NCBI GenBank assembly: GCA_963766005.1
Contig: CAVXYG010000008.1
Span: 573,203 to 637,202 of the forward strand
DNA length: 64,000 nt
Direction: 5' to 3'
Source of the DNA: CAVXYG01 sp963766005
Lineage (GTDB): Bacteria > Actinomycetota > Actinomycetes > S36-B12 > GCA-2699445
Position numbers and translations under genes: made by a program. Position 1 is the stretch's first letter; each line of letters opens with the position of its first letter. Below are positions 44,221-52,778 of this stretch, piece by piece. The notes below the pieces were generated by a model, which saw only the letters and a list, made by a program, of their open reading frames with translations, had not been told where the DNA came from and did not search any database.

Positions 44221-46302
44221 GTGCCAGGAGCGCCGACCGAGCCGACTGCCCCGAGCCTGGGATCCTCAGAGCCCTCCGGGCAGAGTGTGCGGGTGGCCTT
44301 GGGACCCCAAGAGCCCGATGCTGGGCCGTTGCCGTCCGATGCGGGCCTGTCGGACCAGCTGGCGCTCATCGGACCCCGGGGCGGCCTGCTGCCTCGGCCT
44401 TCGGCCGCCCGGCACGCGAGGGCCCAGGCGGGACAGGACCCGGTGGCCCGCGTGCTGCTGGACTCGCCCGTGCCCAGGCTCGACCGGCCGTTCGACTACC
44501 TCGTCCCCGAGGATCTCGACGGGCAGGTCCGCCTCGGCGTGAGGGTTCGGGTGAGGTTCGGCCGGCAGCGCACCGAGGGATGGGTGCTCGGCCGTGGACC
44601 GCGGGCGGACCACAGCACCGCGCTGCAGTGGCTGGATGCGGTGGTGGGTGCCGAGCCGCACTTCACCGACGAGACGCTCGCCTTGGCGCGCTCGGTGGCC
44701 GATCACTACGTGGGGACGTTGTCGGATGTGCTGCGGCTGGCCATCCCGAAGCGCCACGCGGCCGCCGCCGCGGCTGCCCAGGCACGTGGCCCGGCGCTGC
44801 CGCTGCGGCCCGCGGGGCCCGCCTCCGACACTGCCCTGAACCCGGGCCAAGGCCGATGGGTGTGGACCTGCCCGCCCGGGCAGGATTGGGCGGCCTGGTT
44901 CGCGGCGACGCTGGCGCGCACCGCGTCGGAGGGCGGCTGCGGCCTCGCGGTCGTGCCGGACCGCCGGGATGTGCAGCGGCTGGTCGGACTGCTGCGCCGG
45001 ATCCTGCCCGATGATGTTCTGGCGGTGCTGACGGCCCACGGGAGCGCCGCGGACCGCTACGCCGCGTTCCGAGCCGCTTTTGACGGGTCGGCGCGCGTCG
45101 TCGTCGGGACGCGATCGGCTGCGTTCGCCCCGCTGGCGGAACCGGATCTGCTGCTGCTGTGGGACGACGGCGACGACAGCCATCAGGAGCGGCGGGCGCC
45201 CTACCCACACGCTCGCGAAGTGCTGGCGATGCGCAGCACGGCGGACAACGCGTTCGTCGTCGGCAGCTACGGCCGCAGCACCAACGCCCAGCGCTGGCTC
45301 GATATCGGGTGGGCGCGCCAACTGGGCCCCAGTGGGGCCGACCTGCGCCGCTCGGCACCTCGTGTCACGGCCACGATGGATGACCGCAGCCGGTCAAGTC
45401 CGGGCGAACGCTCCGCCCGACTGCCGCCGCAGGCCGGCGCGGCGATCCGAGCGGGGCTCGCGCAGGGACCGGTCCTGATCGGCGTGGGGCGGGTCGGGTA
45501 CGTCCCGCGCGTGCGCTGCCGGACCTGTGGCACACCCGCCCAGTGCCCCTACTGCGGCGGCCCGCTGGGATTCCCCGCCCAGGGTTCGGCGGCTGCGTGC
45601 GGCAGGTGCGGCCGGACCGCCATCGATTGGCGCTGCGAGGAGTGCGGCGGCGCCCTGATGCGTTCCTCCGCCGTGGGCAGCGAACGGACCGGCGAGGAGC
45701 TCGGCCGCGCTTTCCCCAACGTGCCGGTCCGGGTGTCGTCGGGGGAGCGGATCCTCGACCGTGCGGGACCGGAGTCTGCGCTGGTGATCGCGACACCGGG
45801 CGCCGAGCCGCCGGCCGAAGGCGGCTACGCCGCGGTGGTCCTGCTCGACATCGCCTCCGCCCTCGCCCAGCCGGGGCTGCGCAGTCAGGAACAAGCCGCG
45901 CGGCGCTGGTTCTCCGCCGGTGCCCTGGCACGTCCGAACGCGCCGCTGGTGATGGTGGCGGATCCGGCGTGGCCGACCGTGCAGGCGCTGATGCGCTGGA
46001 GCCCCGGCTGGCTCGCGCAGCGCGAGCTCACCCAGCGGCGCGAGACCCGCATGCCGCCGGCCGCGAAGGCGGTGTCCGTGCTCGGGGAGCGGGCGGAGCT
46101 GCAGGCGCTGCAGTCGGCGTTGCCGACGGACGTGGAGGTCCTGGGCCCGGTCCAAGACGGCGAGCGGGAGCGCATCCTGCTCACGTGCCCGCACCGTGCG
46201 GCACCGGCGGTGATTGCCGCGCTGCGCGCCTTCGTCGTGCGTCGATCGGCGGAAGGTGCGCGGCCGATCACGGTGCAGGTCGATCCGCCGGATCTGCTCT
46301 AG
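44221..46302 (+). CDS. priA: Primosomal protein N' (PriA), ATPase-degenerate actinobacterial form
   Basis: PriA restarts stalled replication forks. The 693-residue protein keeps the DNA-binding N-terminus (VLLDSPVPRLDRPFDYLVPEDL) and the zinc-binding cysteines (VRCRTCGTPAQCPYCGG, ACGRCGRTA, CEECGG). The helicase motifs are eroded: the Walker A position reads CPPGQDW instead of GxxGSGKT, and the DEEH box reads WDDGDDSH. Loss of these motifs is typical of actinobacterial PriA, so it probably acts without ATP-driven unwinding. The start is GTG 44221, 13 bases after metK. Note that this differs from the priA (hisA) symbol used at 4895. Confidence 0.9.
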   Translation: MPGAPTEPTAPSLGSSEPSGQSVRVALGPQEPDAGPLPSDAGLSDQLALIGPRGGLLPRPSAARHARAQAGQDPVARVLLDSPVPRLDRPFDYLVPEDLDGQVRLGVRVRVRFGRQRTEGWVLGRGPRADHSTALQWLDAVVGAEPHFTDETLALARSVADHYVGTLSDVLRLAIPKRHAAAAAAAQARGPALPLRPAGPASDTALNPGQGRWVWTCPPGQDWAAWFAATLARTASEGGCGLAVVPDRRDVQRLVGLLRRILPDDVLAVLTAHGSAADRYAAFRAAFDGSARVVVGTRSAAFAPLAEPDLLLLWDDGDDSHQERRAPYPHAREVLAMRSTADNAFVVGSYGRSTNAQRWLDIGWARQLGPSGADLRRSAPRVTATMDDRSRSSPGERSARLPPQAGAAIRAGLAQGPVLIGVGRVGYVPRVRCRTCGTPAQCPYCGGPLGFPAQGSAAACGRCGRTAIDWRCEECGGALMRSSAVGSERTGEELGRAFPNVPVRVSSGERILDRAGPESALVIATPGAEPPAEGGYAAVVLLDIASALAQPGLRSQEQAARRWFSAGALARPNAPLVMVADPAWPTVQALMRWSPGWLAQRELTQRRETRMPPAAKAVSVLGERAELQALQSALPTDVEVLGPVQDGERERILLTCPHRAAPAVIAALRAFVVRRSAEGARPITVQVDPPDLL

Positions 46303-46362
46303 CGTCCCGGCGCGCAGGCGGAGCCGGTGGTACGGATCCGCGCTGTTGGAGCGCCTGCGGGC

Positions 46363-46368
46363 TAGGCT
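46363..46368 (+). promoter_or_regulatory. -10 box ahead of the 56-codon ORF and fmt
   Basis: TAGGCT would start transcription about 30 nt before the small ORF at 46407 and put that ORF first in the fmt transcript. Confidence 0.35.
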
Positions 46369-46406
46369 GGGTCTCCGGCGAAGACACACTCGGGAGGCGA
46401 CGCGTC

Positions 46407-46577
46407 ATGGGCACCCCGGTGAACAGCCTTCCTGACCCGGATCCCCCGAGCGCGGCAGTGGCCTGGCGATGCGCTGCTCCCGCCTCCGGCTGGTGGCTGC
46501 CGCTGGGACTGACCGAACCCGCCCACCGCGTCGGAGGCTTGGCGGCGCCCACCTTCGAGACTCACCCAGGGATGTGA
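46407..46577 (+). CDS. Small ORF (56 aa) upstream of fmt
   Basis: It starts with ATG 9 nt after a good gggagg site, and its stop codon ends 1 base before the fmt ATG. The product is Pro/Ala/Trp-rich (WRCAAP, GWWLPLG) with no recognised family. The close spacing suggests translational coupling to fmt, or a leader ORF. It may also be only an artefact with a good Shine-Dalgarno match, but fmt itself has no better site of its own. Confidence 0.4.
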   Translation: MGTPVNSLPDPDPPSAAVAWRCAAPASGWWLPLGLTEPAHRVGGLAAPTFETHPGM

Positions 46578-46578
46578 C

Positions 46579-47505
46579 ATGAGACTGCTCTTCGCAGGAA
46601 CGCCGGAAGCGGCCGTCCCCTCGCTGCGGCGACTACTGGCAGGTCCGCACGAGGTCGTCGCTGTGCTCACCAGACCCGATGCCCAGGCGGGACGCGGCCG
46701 TGCTCCGCGCCCCAGTCCGGTCGCCGCCGAGGCCGCAGAGGCCGGGGTCGAGGTGCTCAAGTTCGCCCGGCCGCGCGATCCGCAGTTCCAGTCGGCGTTG
46801 GAGGCGCTCGCCCCCGACCTGTGCCCGATCGTCGCCTACGGCGGCCTCATCCCGCCGGCAGCGCTCGCCGTGCCGTTGCACGGTTGGATCAACCTCCACT
46901 TCTCGCTGCTGCCGGCCTGGCGCGGCGCCGCTCCGGTCCAGCACGCCATCTGGCACGGCGACGACATCACGGGGGCGTGCACGTTCCAGCTGGAGCAGGG
47001 TCTGGATACCGGGCCGGTGTACGGGACCATGGTGGAACCGATCGGCCCCACCGACACCGCAGGGGACCTGCTGCTGCGGCTCGCCGAGGCCGGTGCGGAG
47101 TTGTTGGCCCAGACCATCGACGGCATCGCGGCGGGACGCCTCTCGGCCGTGCCGCAACCGACCGACGGCATCACCTTCGCCCCCAAGATCGAGGTCGCCG
47201 ACGCCCACCTCGACTTTGCCCAGCCGGCGGCGCGCGTTGATCGGCAGATCCGCGCCTGCACCCCGGCGCCCGGTGCCTGGACGACCTTCCGCCAGGCACG
47301 TCTCAAGGTGCTCACCGCCACGCCTGATCCCGACGCGGAGCCGCTGGGTGCCGGGGCCCTGCGGGTGTCGAAGCGCTCGGTGTGGGTAGGCACCGCGACG
47401 GCGCCGCTGCGACTCGGCGCGGTCCAGCCCCAGGGCAAGAAGGCCATGCCGGCGTCGGACTGGGCGCGCGGCGTGCGGCCGATGGAGCACGAGCGGCTGG
47501 CATGA
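46579..47505 (+). CDS. fmt: Methionyl-tRNA formyltransferase
   Basis: Fmt formylates initiator Met-tRNA. The 308-residue protein starts MRLLFAGTPEAAVPSL and has INLHFSLLPAWRGAAPVQHAI, the catalytic HxSLLP region, then GITFAPKI and a C-terminal OB-like domain. Its stop overlaps the rsmB start (ATGA). The order priA-fmt-rsmB-rpe is common in actinobacteria. Confidence 0.96.
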   Translation: MRLLFAGTPEAAVPSLRRLLAGPHEVVAVLTRPDAQAGRGRAPRPSPVAAEAAEAGVEVLKFARPRDPQFQSALEALAPDLCPIVAYGGLIPPAALAVPLHGWINLHFSLLPAWRGAAPVQHAIWHGDDITGACTFQLEQGLDTGPVYGTMVEPIGPTDTAGDLLLRLAEAGAELLAQTIDGIAAGRLSAVPQPTDGITFAPKIEVADAHLDFAQPAARVDRQIRACTPAPGAWTTFRQARLKVLTATPDPDAEPLGAGALRVSKRSVWVGTATAPLRLGAVQPQGKKAMPASDWARGVRPMEHERLA

Positions 47506-48947
47506 GCGCAAGCCCCGAGCCTCGCCGATCCGGTCCCGACCAACGACGCCCCGACCGCCGCCGGCCCGACCGTCGCGCACGTCTGCCGGCGAAGGGGGCA
47601 GATCCGTCCCGGCTGGCCGCCTACCGCGTGCTGGAAGCCGTCGGCGTGCGCGACGCCTACGCCAATCTCGCCCTGCCGATGGAACTGCGGGAGTCCCGGC
47701 TGCACGGCCGCGATGCGGCGTTCACCACCGAGCTGGCGTTCGGATCGCTGCGGATGCGCGGACTGCTGGACGCCGTCATCGCCCAGGCCGCACAGCGTGC
47801 GCTCGAGCGGATCGACCCGCCGGCGCGCGACGTCCTGCGGCTGGGTGCCTACCAGTCGCTCTTCATGCGCGTCCCGGTCCATGCGGCCGTGGCGACCAGC
47901 GTCGCACTGGCCCACGACGTGGCGCCCAGAGCCGCCGGGTTCATCAACGCGGTCCTGAGGCGGGTGAGCGAGCGCGACGTCGACGTCTGGATCGCTGCTG
48001 TGGCCCCCAATCCGGAGCACGACCGCATCGGCTACCTGAGCGTTGCGCAGTCCCATCCGCGGTGGATCATCGCCGCCCTGGCCGAGGCGCTGCGCGGGGC
48101 GCCGGGTGGGCCGGACGCTCTGCCGGCGCTGTTGTCCGTGAACAACACCCCGGCGCCGGTCACCCTGGCTGTGCGTCCGGGCCTTGCGGAGCGGGCAGCT
48201 GTGCAGGAGGACGTCGGCGGAACCGCGGGTCGATGGTCGCCCTACGCGGTGCGGCTGCCCGGCGGGGATCCCGGTGCGCTGCCGGTCGTGCGCGAGGGCC
48301 GTGCCGGGGTCCAGGACGAGGGCAGCCAGCTCATGGTGCAGGCGTTGGTGGCCGCACAGCTCGACGGTCGCGATGAGCAGTGGCTCGATCTGTGCGCGGG
48401 TCCGGGCGGCAAGACGGCGCTGTTGGCATCGCTGGCGGCGCAGCGGGATGCCGAGGTCACGGCGCTGGAGCTCCACGAGCACCGGGCGCGCCTCGTCCGC
48501 TCGGCACTGCGTGCCGTTCCCGGGCGGGCGGTGGTCGAGCAGGCGGACGCGACGCGCGAAGGATGGCTCCCCGGCAGCGCTGACCGGGTCCTGGTCGATG
48601 TGCCGTGCACCGGGCTGGGCGTCCTGCGTCGCCGTCCGGAGGCGCGGTGGCGCCGCACGCCCAGCGACATCGCGGCACTGGCCCCGCTGCAGCGGGCGCT
48701 CCTGCGGGCCGCGCTGGCGGCTGTGCGGCCCGGCGGGGTCGTCGCCTACGTCACCTGCTCGCCGCACATCGCGGAGACCGAGTTGGTGGTCTCGGACGTT
48801 CTGCGGAGCACGCCGGGCGCTGTCGTGGAGCCTGCAGCGCCGCTCCTGCCGAAGGTCGCTGACGCTGCGCAGGGGGACTACGTGCGGTTGTGGCCGCACA
48901 TCCACGACACCGACGGCATGTTCCTGGCGATCTTGCGCCGCACCTGA
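47502..48947 (+). CDS. rsmB: 16S rRNA (cytosine-967-C5)-methyltransferase
   Basis: RsmB methylates C967 of 16S rRNA. The 481-residue protein has a basic N-terminus, a NusB-like RNA-binding domain (about 35-190), and a methyltransferase domain with LDLCAGPGGKTALL (SAM motif), DVPCTGLGVLRRRPEARWR and YVTCSPH. The two cysteines of the Pro-Cys and Thr-Cys motifs are the catalytic pair of m5C enzymes. ATG 47502 overlaps fmt; earlier in-frame starts lie inside fmt. Confidence 0.94.
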   Translation: MSASPEPRRSGPDQRRPDRRRPDRRARLPAKGADPSRLAAYRVLEAVGVRDAYANLALPMELRESRLHGRDAAFTTELAFGSLRMRGLLDAVIAQAAQRALERIDPPARDVLRLGAYQSLFMRVPVHAAVATSVALAHDVAPRAAGFINAVLRRVSERDVDVWIAAVAPNPEHDRIGYLSVAQSHPRWIIAALAEALRGAPGGPDALPALLSVNNTPAPVTLAVRPGLAERAAVQEDVGGTAGRWSPYAVRLPGGDPGALPVVREGRAGVQDEGSQLMVQALVAAQLDGRDEQWLDLCAGPGGKTALLASLAAQRDAEVTALELHEHRARLVRSALRAVPGRAVVEQADATREGWLPGSADRVLVDVPCTGLGVLRRRPEARWRRTPSDIAALAPLQRALLRAALAAVRPGGVVAYVTCSPHIAETELVVSDVLRSTPGAVVEPAAPLLPKVADAAQGDYVRLWPHIHDTDGMFLAILRRT

Positions 48948-48989
48948 CGGCGCTGCAAGGCGGCACGGTGCCCGCCGAGCAGATTCCCG

Positions 48990-48995
48990 TACGCT
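48990..48995 (+). promoter_or_regulatory. -10 box of rpe (leaderless)
   Basis: TACGCT lies 6 nt before GTG 49002, indicating a separate leaderless transcript for rpe. Confidence 0.45.
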
Positions 48996-49001
48996 GCCCG
49001 T

Positions 49002-49715
49002 GTGCATGTGCAGATCGCCCCGAGCATCCTGTCCGCGGATTTCGGCCAACTCGCCGCCGAGTGCGAGCGTGTCGCCGGGGCAGCGGACTGGCTCCACGTC
49101 GATGTCATGGACAACCACTTCGTCCCGAACCTGACGATCGGCCTGCCGGTCGTGGAATCGCTGGTCGGCGCGGTCAGCACGCCCCTGGACTGCCACCTGA
49201 TGATCGAGGACCCCGACCGCTGGGCACCGGCGTTCGCGGAGGCCGGGGCCGGCTCGGTGACGTTCCACGCCGAGGCTGCCAATGCCCCGATCAGGCTCGC
49301 GCGATCCCTGCGGGCGCTCGGTGCCCGTGCCGGGCTGGCCCTGAATCCAGCCACCCCCGTGGAGCCTTACGCAGATCTCTTCGGCGAGATCGACATGCTG
49401 CTGCTCATGACCGTGGAGCCGGGGTTCGGAGGGCAGCCGTTCCTCGACGTGGTGCTGCCGAAGATCGCTCGCGCCCGTGCACTCCTGCGCAGCGCCGGTG
49501 CCGAGGTCTGGCTCCAGGTGGACGGCGGGGTCTCGGCGAACACGATTGAGCGGTGCGCTGAGGCTGGAGCAGACACGTTCGTCGCGGGCAGCGCGGTCTA
49601 CGGCGCCGACGACCCGGCAGCCATGATCGAGCGGTTGCGCTCGCTGGCGCAGTCCGCTTCCGGCGCAGCGTCCGATCGGTCCGGGCCGGGGGCGACCTCG
49701 GCCGCCCGCGGCTGA
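49002..49715 (+). CDS. rpe: Ribulose-phosphate 3-epimerase
   Basis: Rpe interconverts ribulose 5-phosphate and xylulose 5-phosphate; ribulose 5-phosphate is also the RibA/B-pathway precursor used by genes downstream. The 237-residue barrel has IAPSILSADFGQL, LHVDVMDNHFVPN, CHLMIEDPDR, TVEPGFGGQPF and QVDGGVSANTI. It ends just before an ISL3-related island that separates it from ribD. Confidence 0.96.
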   Translation: MHVQIAPSILSADFGQLAAECERVAGAADWLHVDVMDNHFVPNLTIGLPVVESLVGAVSTPLDCHLMIEDPDRWAPAFAEAGAGSVTFHAEAANAPIRLARSLRALGARAGLALNPATPVEPYADLFGEIDMLLLMTVEPGFGGQPFLDVVLPKIARARALLRSAGAEVWLQVDGGVSANTIERCAEAGADTFVAGSAVYGADDPAAMIERLRSLAQSASGAASDRSGPGATSAARG

Positions 49716-49828
49716 GCGCCGTGCCCGGACACCGCGCCGGTACCGCCATCGCGGAGGTCCGCGCCAATCGCGGCACAGCTGAGCGCGCCAGTGGCGTCTG
49801 CCCGCCGACGGACCGAAGCATCAGCCCG

Positions 49829-49860
49829 AGCCCGAGCCCGAGCCCGAGCCGGCCCGAGCC
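49829..49860. repeat. 6-bp gagccc microsatellite
   Basis: About five consecutive cccgag hexamers follow rpe. The surrounding 225 bases up to the island contain no supportable gene. Confidence 0.7.
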
Positions 49861-50073
49861 TCGGCCTGGCGGCGGACGGCGCCTCGGCCTGGCCGCGCCC
49901 AGACCTTCTCGCCGGCGGCGCCCGCCAAACGCCGGGCAGTAGGGCTCTTCACAAACGAGCGCACTTGGTGGGGTGGGTCGGTGACCGGATAGGCGTCGAG
50001 GCCTTCCGATGATGGGAGTTCCTACACCGCCCATCTGGAAGACCTCGACGTGGATCACGCTCTTCGCCTGCCC

Positions 50074-50980
50074 TGACCTGACCTGACCACCTTCGCCCGC
50101 CTGGACGACCTCGGCCTGGAGGCGACCGGGCAGCGGATCGAACCGGATCGGGCCGTGCTGGCCTGCCGGGTGCGGCGCGGGGACCGGTTCGTGACCGTGG
50201 TCATCGACCTCACCCCGATCCGCGACCAGACCGGCCCGGCGCGCTTGCTGGACATGGTTCCCGGCCGCTCCAAGCAGGCGTTCCAGGCCTGGCCGGCCGA
50301 CCGGCCCCAGTCTTGGCGCGACCAGGTCGAGGTGGTGGTGATGAATGGATTCGCTGGGTTCAGGTCCGCCGCCGCGGAGGAGGTCCCCGACGCCATCACG
50401 GTGATGGATCCATGTCACGTGGTCCGCCTCGGCGGGGATGCGCTGGACCGGTGCCGCCGCCGGGTGCAGCAGGAGACCCGTGGTCACCGGGGCCGCTCCG
50501 GCGACCCCCTCTCCAGCTGCCGCCGGACCCTGCTGACCGGGGCGGGGCTGCTCGCCGACGGGCAGCAGAACCGGCTCGACGCACTGCTCGCCGACGACGC
50601 GCACGTCGCCGTGCGGGTGACCTTGGCGTCTACCAGCAGATGATCACCGCCTACCGCGAACCCGACAACAAGCTGGGACGACAACTGATGCAGCAGCTCA
50701 TCGACGGCACCGGCCATGACGTCCCGTCAGCCCTGCCGGAAGTCATCACCCTGGGCCGCACCCTACGCAGGAGGGCCGCCGACGTGCTGGCCTACCTCGA
50801 CCGGCCCGGCACATCCTTACGGCCCCCGCGGAGGCCATCAACGGTCGGCTGGAGCACCAGCGCGGACAGCCCTGGGCTTCCGGAACCTCGCCCACTACAT
50901 CGCCCGCTGCCTACTCGAAGCCGGCGGCTTCAGACCTCAGGTGAACTCTCGTTTGCGATGAGCCGGGAGACCTTCTGAGG
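50074..50980 (+). pseudogene. ISL3-family transposase, decayed
   Basis: The fragments collinear with ISL3 transposases are FARLDDLGLEATGQR, then, after an apparent deletion of roughly 130 residues near 50170, RFVTVVIDLTPIRDQTGPARLLDM and DRCRRRVQQETRGHRGR. A frameshift at about 50630 leads to VYQQMITAYREPD and EVITLGRTLRRRAADVLAYLDRPG. Another near 50815 leads to GFRNLAHYIARCLLEAGGF. The deletion removes the first catalytic Asp, and the second reads VVVMNGFAGF, Asn where Asp is expected. It cannot be active. Confidence 0.85.
50940..50964 (-). repeat. Internal ISL3-like right terminal repeat
   Basis: The reverse complement reads ggctcatcgcaaacgagag, related to the left end at 49943 (ggctcttcacaaacgagcg). 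It directly follows the transposase remnant and marks the true end of the first IS copy. Confidence 0.6.
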
Positions 50981-51043
50981 TTTCCATTACCGTCACTAGT
51001 CAGCAGCCACTCTTTCGATACACAGGTCAGGAGAACCCAGAGC

Positions 51044-52348
51044 ATGTCCAGCAATGAGATCAAGCCGGGGCCCAGCCCGGAGCGGGTCGGTGCATCAGGC
51101 TTCGAGCCGCTCGCAGTGAACAGCCCCATGGCGAAATGGAAGCAGCCGCAATCGATCGAGTTCATCGAGCAGGCGAGGAGGGACTTCAGCTTCCCGAACT
51201 GGCAGTCGGGCAGCGAGCAGTCGATCTACTACAACCTGAACATCCCCGAGTTCTTCAATTGCTCGTACGTGCCCCCGTCTGACGACTTCTCGCGGCTCGA
51301 ACGGTCGATCGATCCCGCGGTGCTCGATCTGACGTTCACCGCCGCAGACGGAAACACAACGCCACCTCTCAGGGAATACCTGGTCGGCAAGCGGCAGGTG
51401 CAGGCGATGATGATGGCCCATCAGGGCAGAGTCGTGTTCGAGGTCTTCCCCGGCATGAACCCGACGGATTCACACATCTGGATGTCGACCGCGAAGACGA
51501 CAGTCGGCCTGCTCGTCGCGATGCTGATCGATGAAGGCAAGATCGATCCGGACAAGCCGGTGCCGACCTACGTGCCAGAACTGCGCGGCACGCACTGGGA
51601 ACAGGCCACCGTCAAGAACGTGATGAACATGGCGTCGGGGCTCGACATCGAAGAGAGCATCGAGAACCTGCTCAACCCGGACTCCTGGATTGCCCACTGG
51701 TTCACCGCTGTCTTCGAGGACACAGGCGATTGGCGCGAGCTGTCCAGGGATGCCCAACCGCTCGAAGGCGAGCCCGCCGGCACGCATTTTCGCTATTCCG
51801 GCGCGAACACACAGACGCTGGTACTGGCGACTCAGCACGTGACCGGGATGCGCTGGCAGGACTACTTCAACGAACGGGTCTGGTCGAAGATCGGCGCGAA
51901 GAACCCTTTCCTCGCCGGCCTCGTGAACGACGGTTCGCCTGCTGCCGCCGGGATCGTCGTCTCCACACCGGAGGACCTGCTGCGGTTCGCCCTGTCGTAC
52001 ACGCCAAGTTGGCATGTGGTGTCCACGGAACCGATCGTGTCTGAACGGCTTCTCGAGATCATCCAGTCGATGGGCGAACCGGCGGCCTACCGCGGCTCCA
52101 CCGAGGAGGGCTATGGCCTCGGCTGGTTCGGCGAGACCCCGCTCACGAACACCGCGCAATGGGACCACTCCTTCGGCGACGGCGCGATGTTCAAGCACGG
52201 CAACATGGGACAGGGCATCTATGTCGATCCCGCCCGAGACTTCTGCGGTGTGTATTTCGGCCTCGCACCGAATCCGGACGAGATCTCCGGAGTCGATCAT
52301 TCGCCGGGCTACCTGCGGACGGCAGCGAAGTACTTCGCCGGCGAATAG
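51044..52348 (+). CDS. Serine hydrolase of the beta-lactamase/class C family
   Basis: A 434-residue serine hydrolase. Residues about 144-150 read MSTAKTTVG, the SxxK catalytic motif, and RYSGANTQT may supply the tyrosine of the second motif; VLVAMLIDEGKIDPDKPV and NMASGLDIEE are typical of esterase/amide-hydrolase members such as 6-aminohexanoate-dimer hydrolase. There is no signal peptide. The substrate is unknown; an antibiotic role is not implied. The start has an aggag site 11 nt upstream. Base use is visibly less GC-rich than in the flanking genes, and it lies within the ISL3-bracketed island, which suggests horizontal transfer. Confidence 0.85.
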   Translation: MSSNEIKPGPSPERVGASGFEPLAVNSPMAKWKQPQSIEFIEQARRDFSFPNWQSGSEQSIYYNLNIPEFFNCSYVPPSDDFSRLERSIDPAVLDLTFTAADGNTTPPLREYLVGKRQVQAMMMAHQGRVVFEVFPGMNPTDSHIWMSTAKTTVGLLVAMLIDEGKIDPDKPVPTYVPELRGTHWEQATVKNVMNMASGLDIEESIENLLNPDSWIAHWFTAVFEDTGDWRELSRDAQPLEGEPAGTHFRYSGANTQTLVLATQHVTGMRWQDYFNERVWSKIGAKNPFLAGLVNDGSPAAAGIVVSTPEDLLRFALSYTPSWHVVSTEPIVSERLLEIIQSMGEPAAYRGSTEEGYGLGWFGETPLTNTAQWDHSFGDGAMFKHGNMGQGIYVDPARDFCGVYFGLAPNPDEISGVDHSPGYLRTAAKYFAGE

Positions 52349-52519
52349 ATGTCTCGAGGCGCCAATCCCTCACCCGCCGCAATGGCATTCGGATCCCAAC
52401 CCGGAGGTCGCGGCATGCGATCGTGGGGAGAAGCCGATGTCACGCGCTGGAGGGGTTGAGGGGTTGTATCTGTGGACGGGCTGCTCCGTCGGCGGGAGCG
52501 ACTACGCGGAGCAGAACAG
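52349..52519. other. Gap between the serine hydrolase gene and the second ISL3 fragment
   Basis: No gene is supportable. The sequence close to the fragment may be further decayed transposase DNA, but I cannot align it with confidence. Confidence 0.4.
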
Positions 52520-52603
52520 GGCTTCCGGAACCTGGCCCACTTCGTAGCACGGTGTCTTCCCGAAGCCGGCGGCTGCCTACACCAAATGCACTCTCGGTTG
52601 TGA
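52520..52603 (+). pseudogene. C-terminal fragment of a second ISL3 transposase
   Basis: Twenty-seven codons, GFRNLAHFVARCLPEAGG... to a stop, closely parallel the C-terminus of the first remnant (GFRNLAHYIARCLLEAGG). The terminal inverted repeat follows at once (52580-52610). Confidence 0.75.
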
Positions 52604-52766
52604 AGAGCCCGCAATAGCTGCGGCGGGGCGGCATGGCGCGGGACACCTGCGGCGGCGTGCCGCCAGCGATCGCACGGCAATGGTGCTGTCCCGCCGATCT
52701 TCCGAACCTCCACACTCAGCCCCGCAGCCTGACCCTTCGGAGAGTTCTCCGGTCGACTCGCCGTGG

Positions 52767-52772
52767 GACACT
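52767..52772 (+). promoter_or_regulatory. -10-like box of ribD (leaderless)
   Basis: GACACT lies 6 nt before GTG 52779, matching the CACACT/CACAAT spacing of trpB and hisI. No FMN riboswitch is visible upstream, perhaps because the island was inserted here. Confidence 0.3.
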
Positions 52773-52778
52773 GATCAT

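Larger units (their letters stand above)
49942..52610. mobile_element. ISL3-type island carrying a serine hydrolase gene
   Basis: The left end (from 49942, gggctcttcacaaacgag) and the right end (reverse complement of 52580-52610, gggctcttcacaaccgag...) match at about 25 of 30 positions. Between them lie a decayed ISL3 transposase, an internal right end of a second, diverged type (50940-50964), a serine hydrolase gene, and the last 27 codons of another ISL3 transposase. The island splits rpe from ribD. No clear target duplication was seen. Confidence 0.65.

Noticed and set aside
51044..52348. Antibiotic-resistance beta-lactamase
   Set aside because: The SxxK motif and fold place it in the broad serine hydrolase family, but it lacks a signal peptide and most members of this subgroup are esterases or amide hydrolases; resistance cannot be claimed.
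52349..52778. FMN riboswitch ahead of ribD
   Set aside because: None of the conserved FMN-aptamer segments could be found; the space is occupied by IS remnants.
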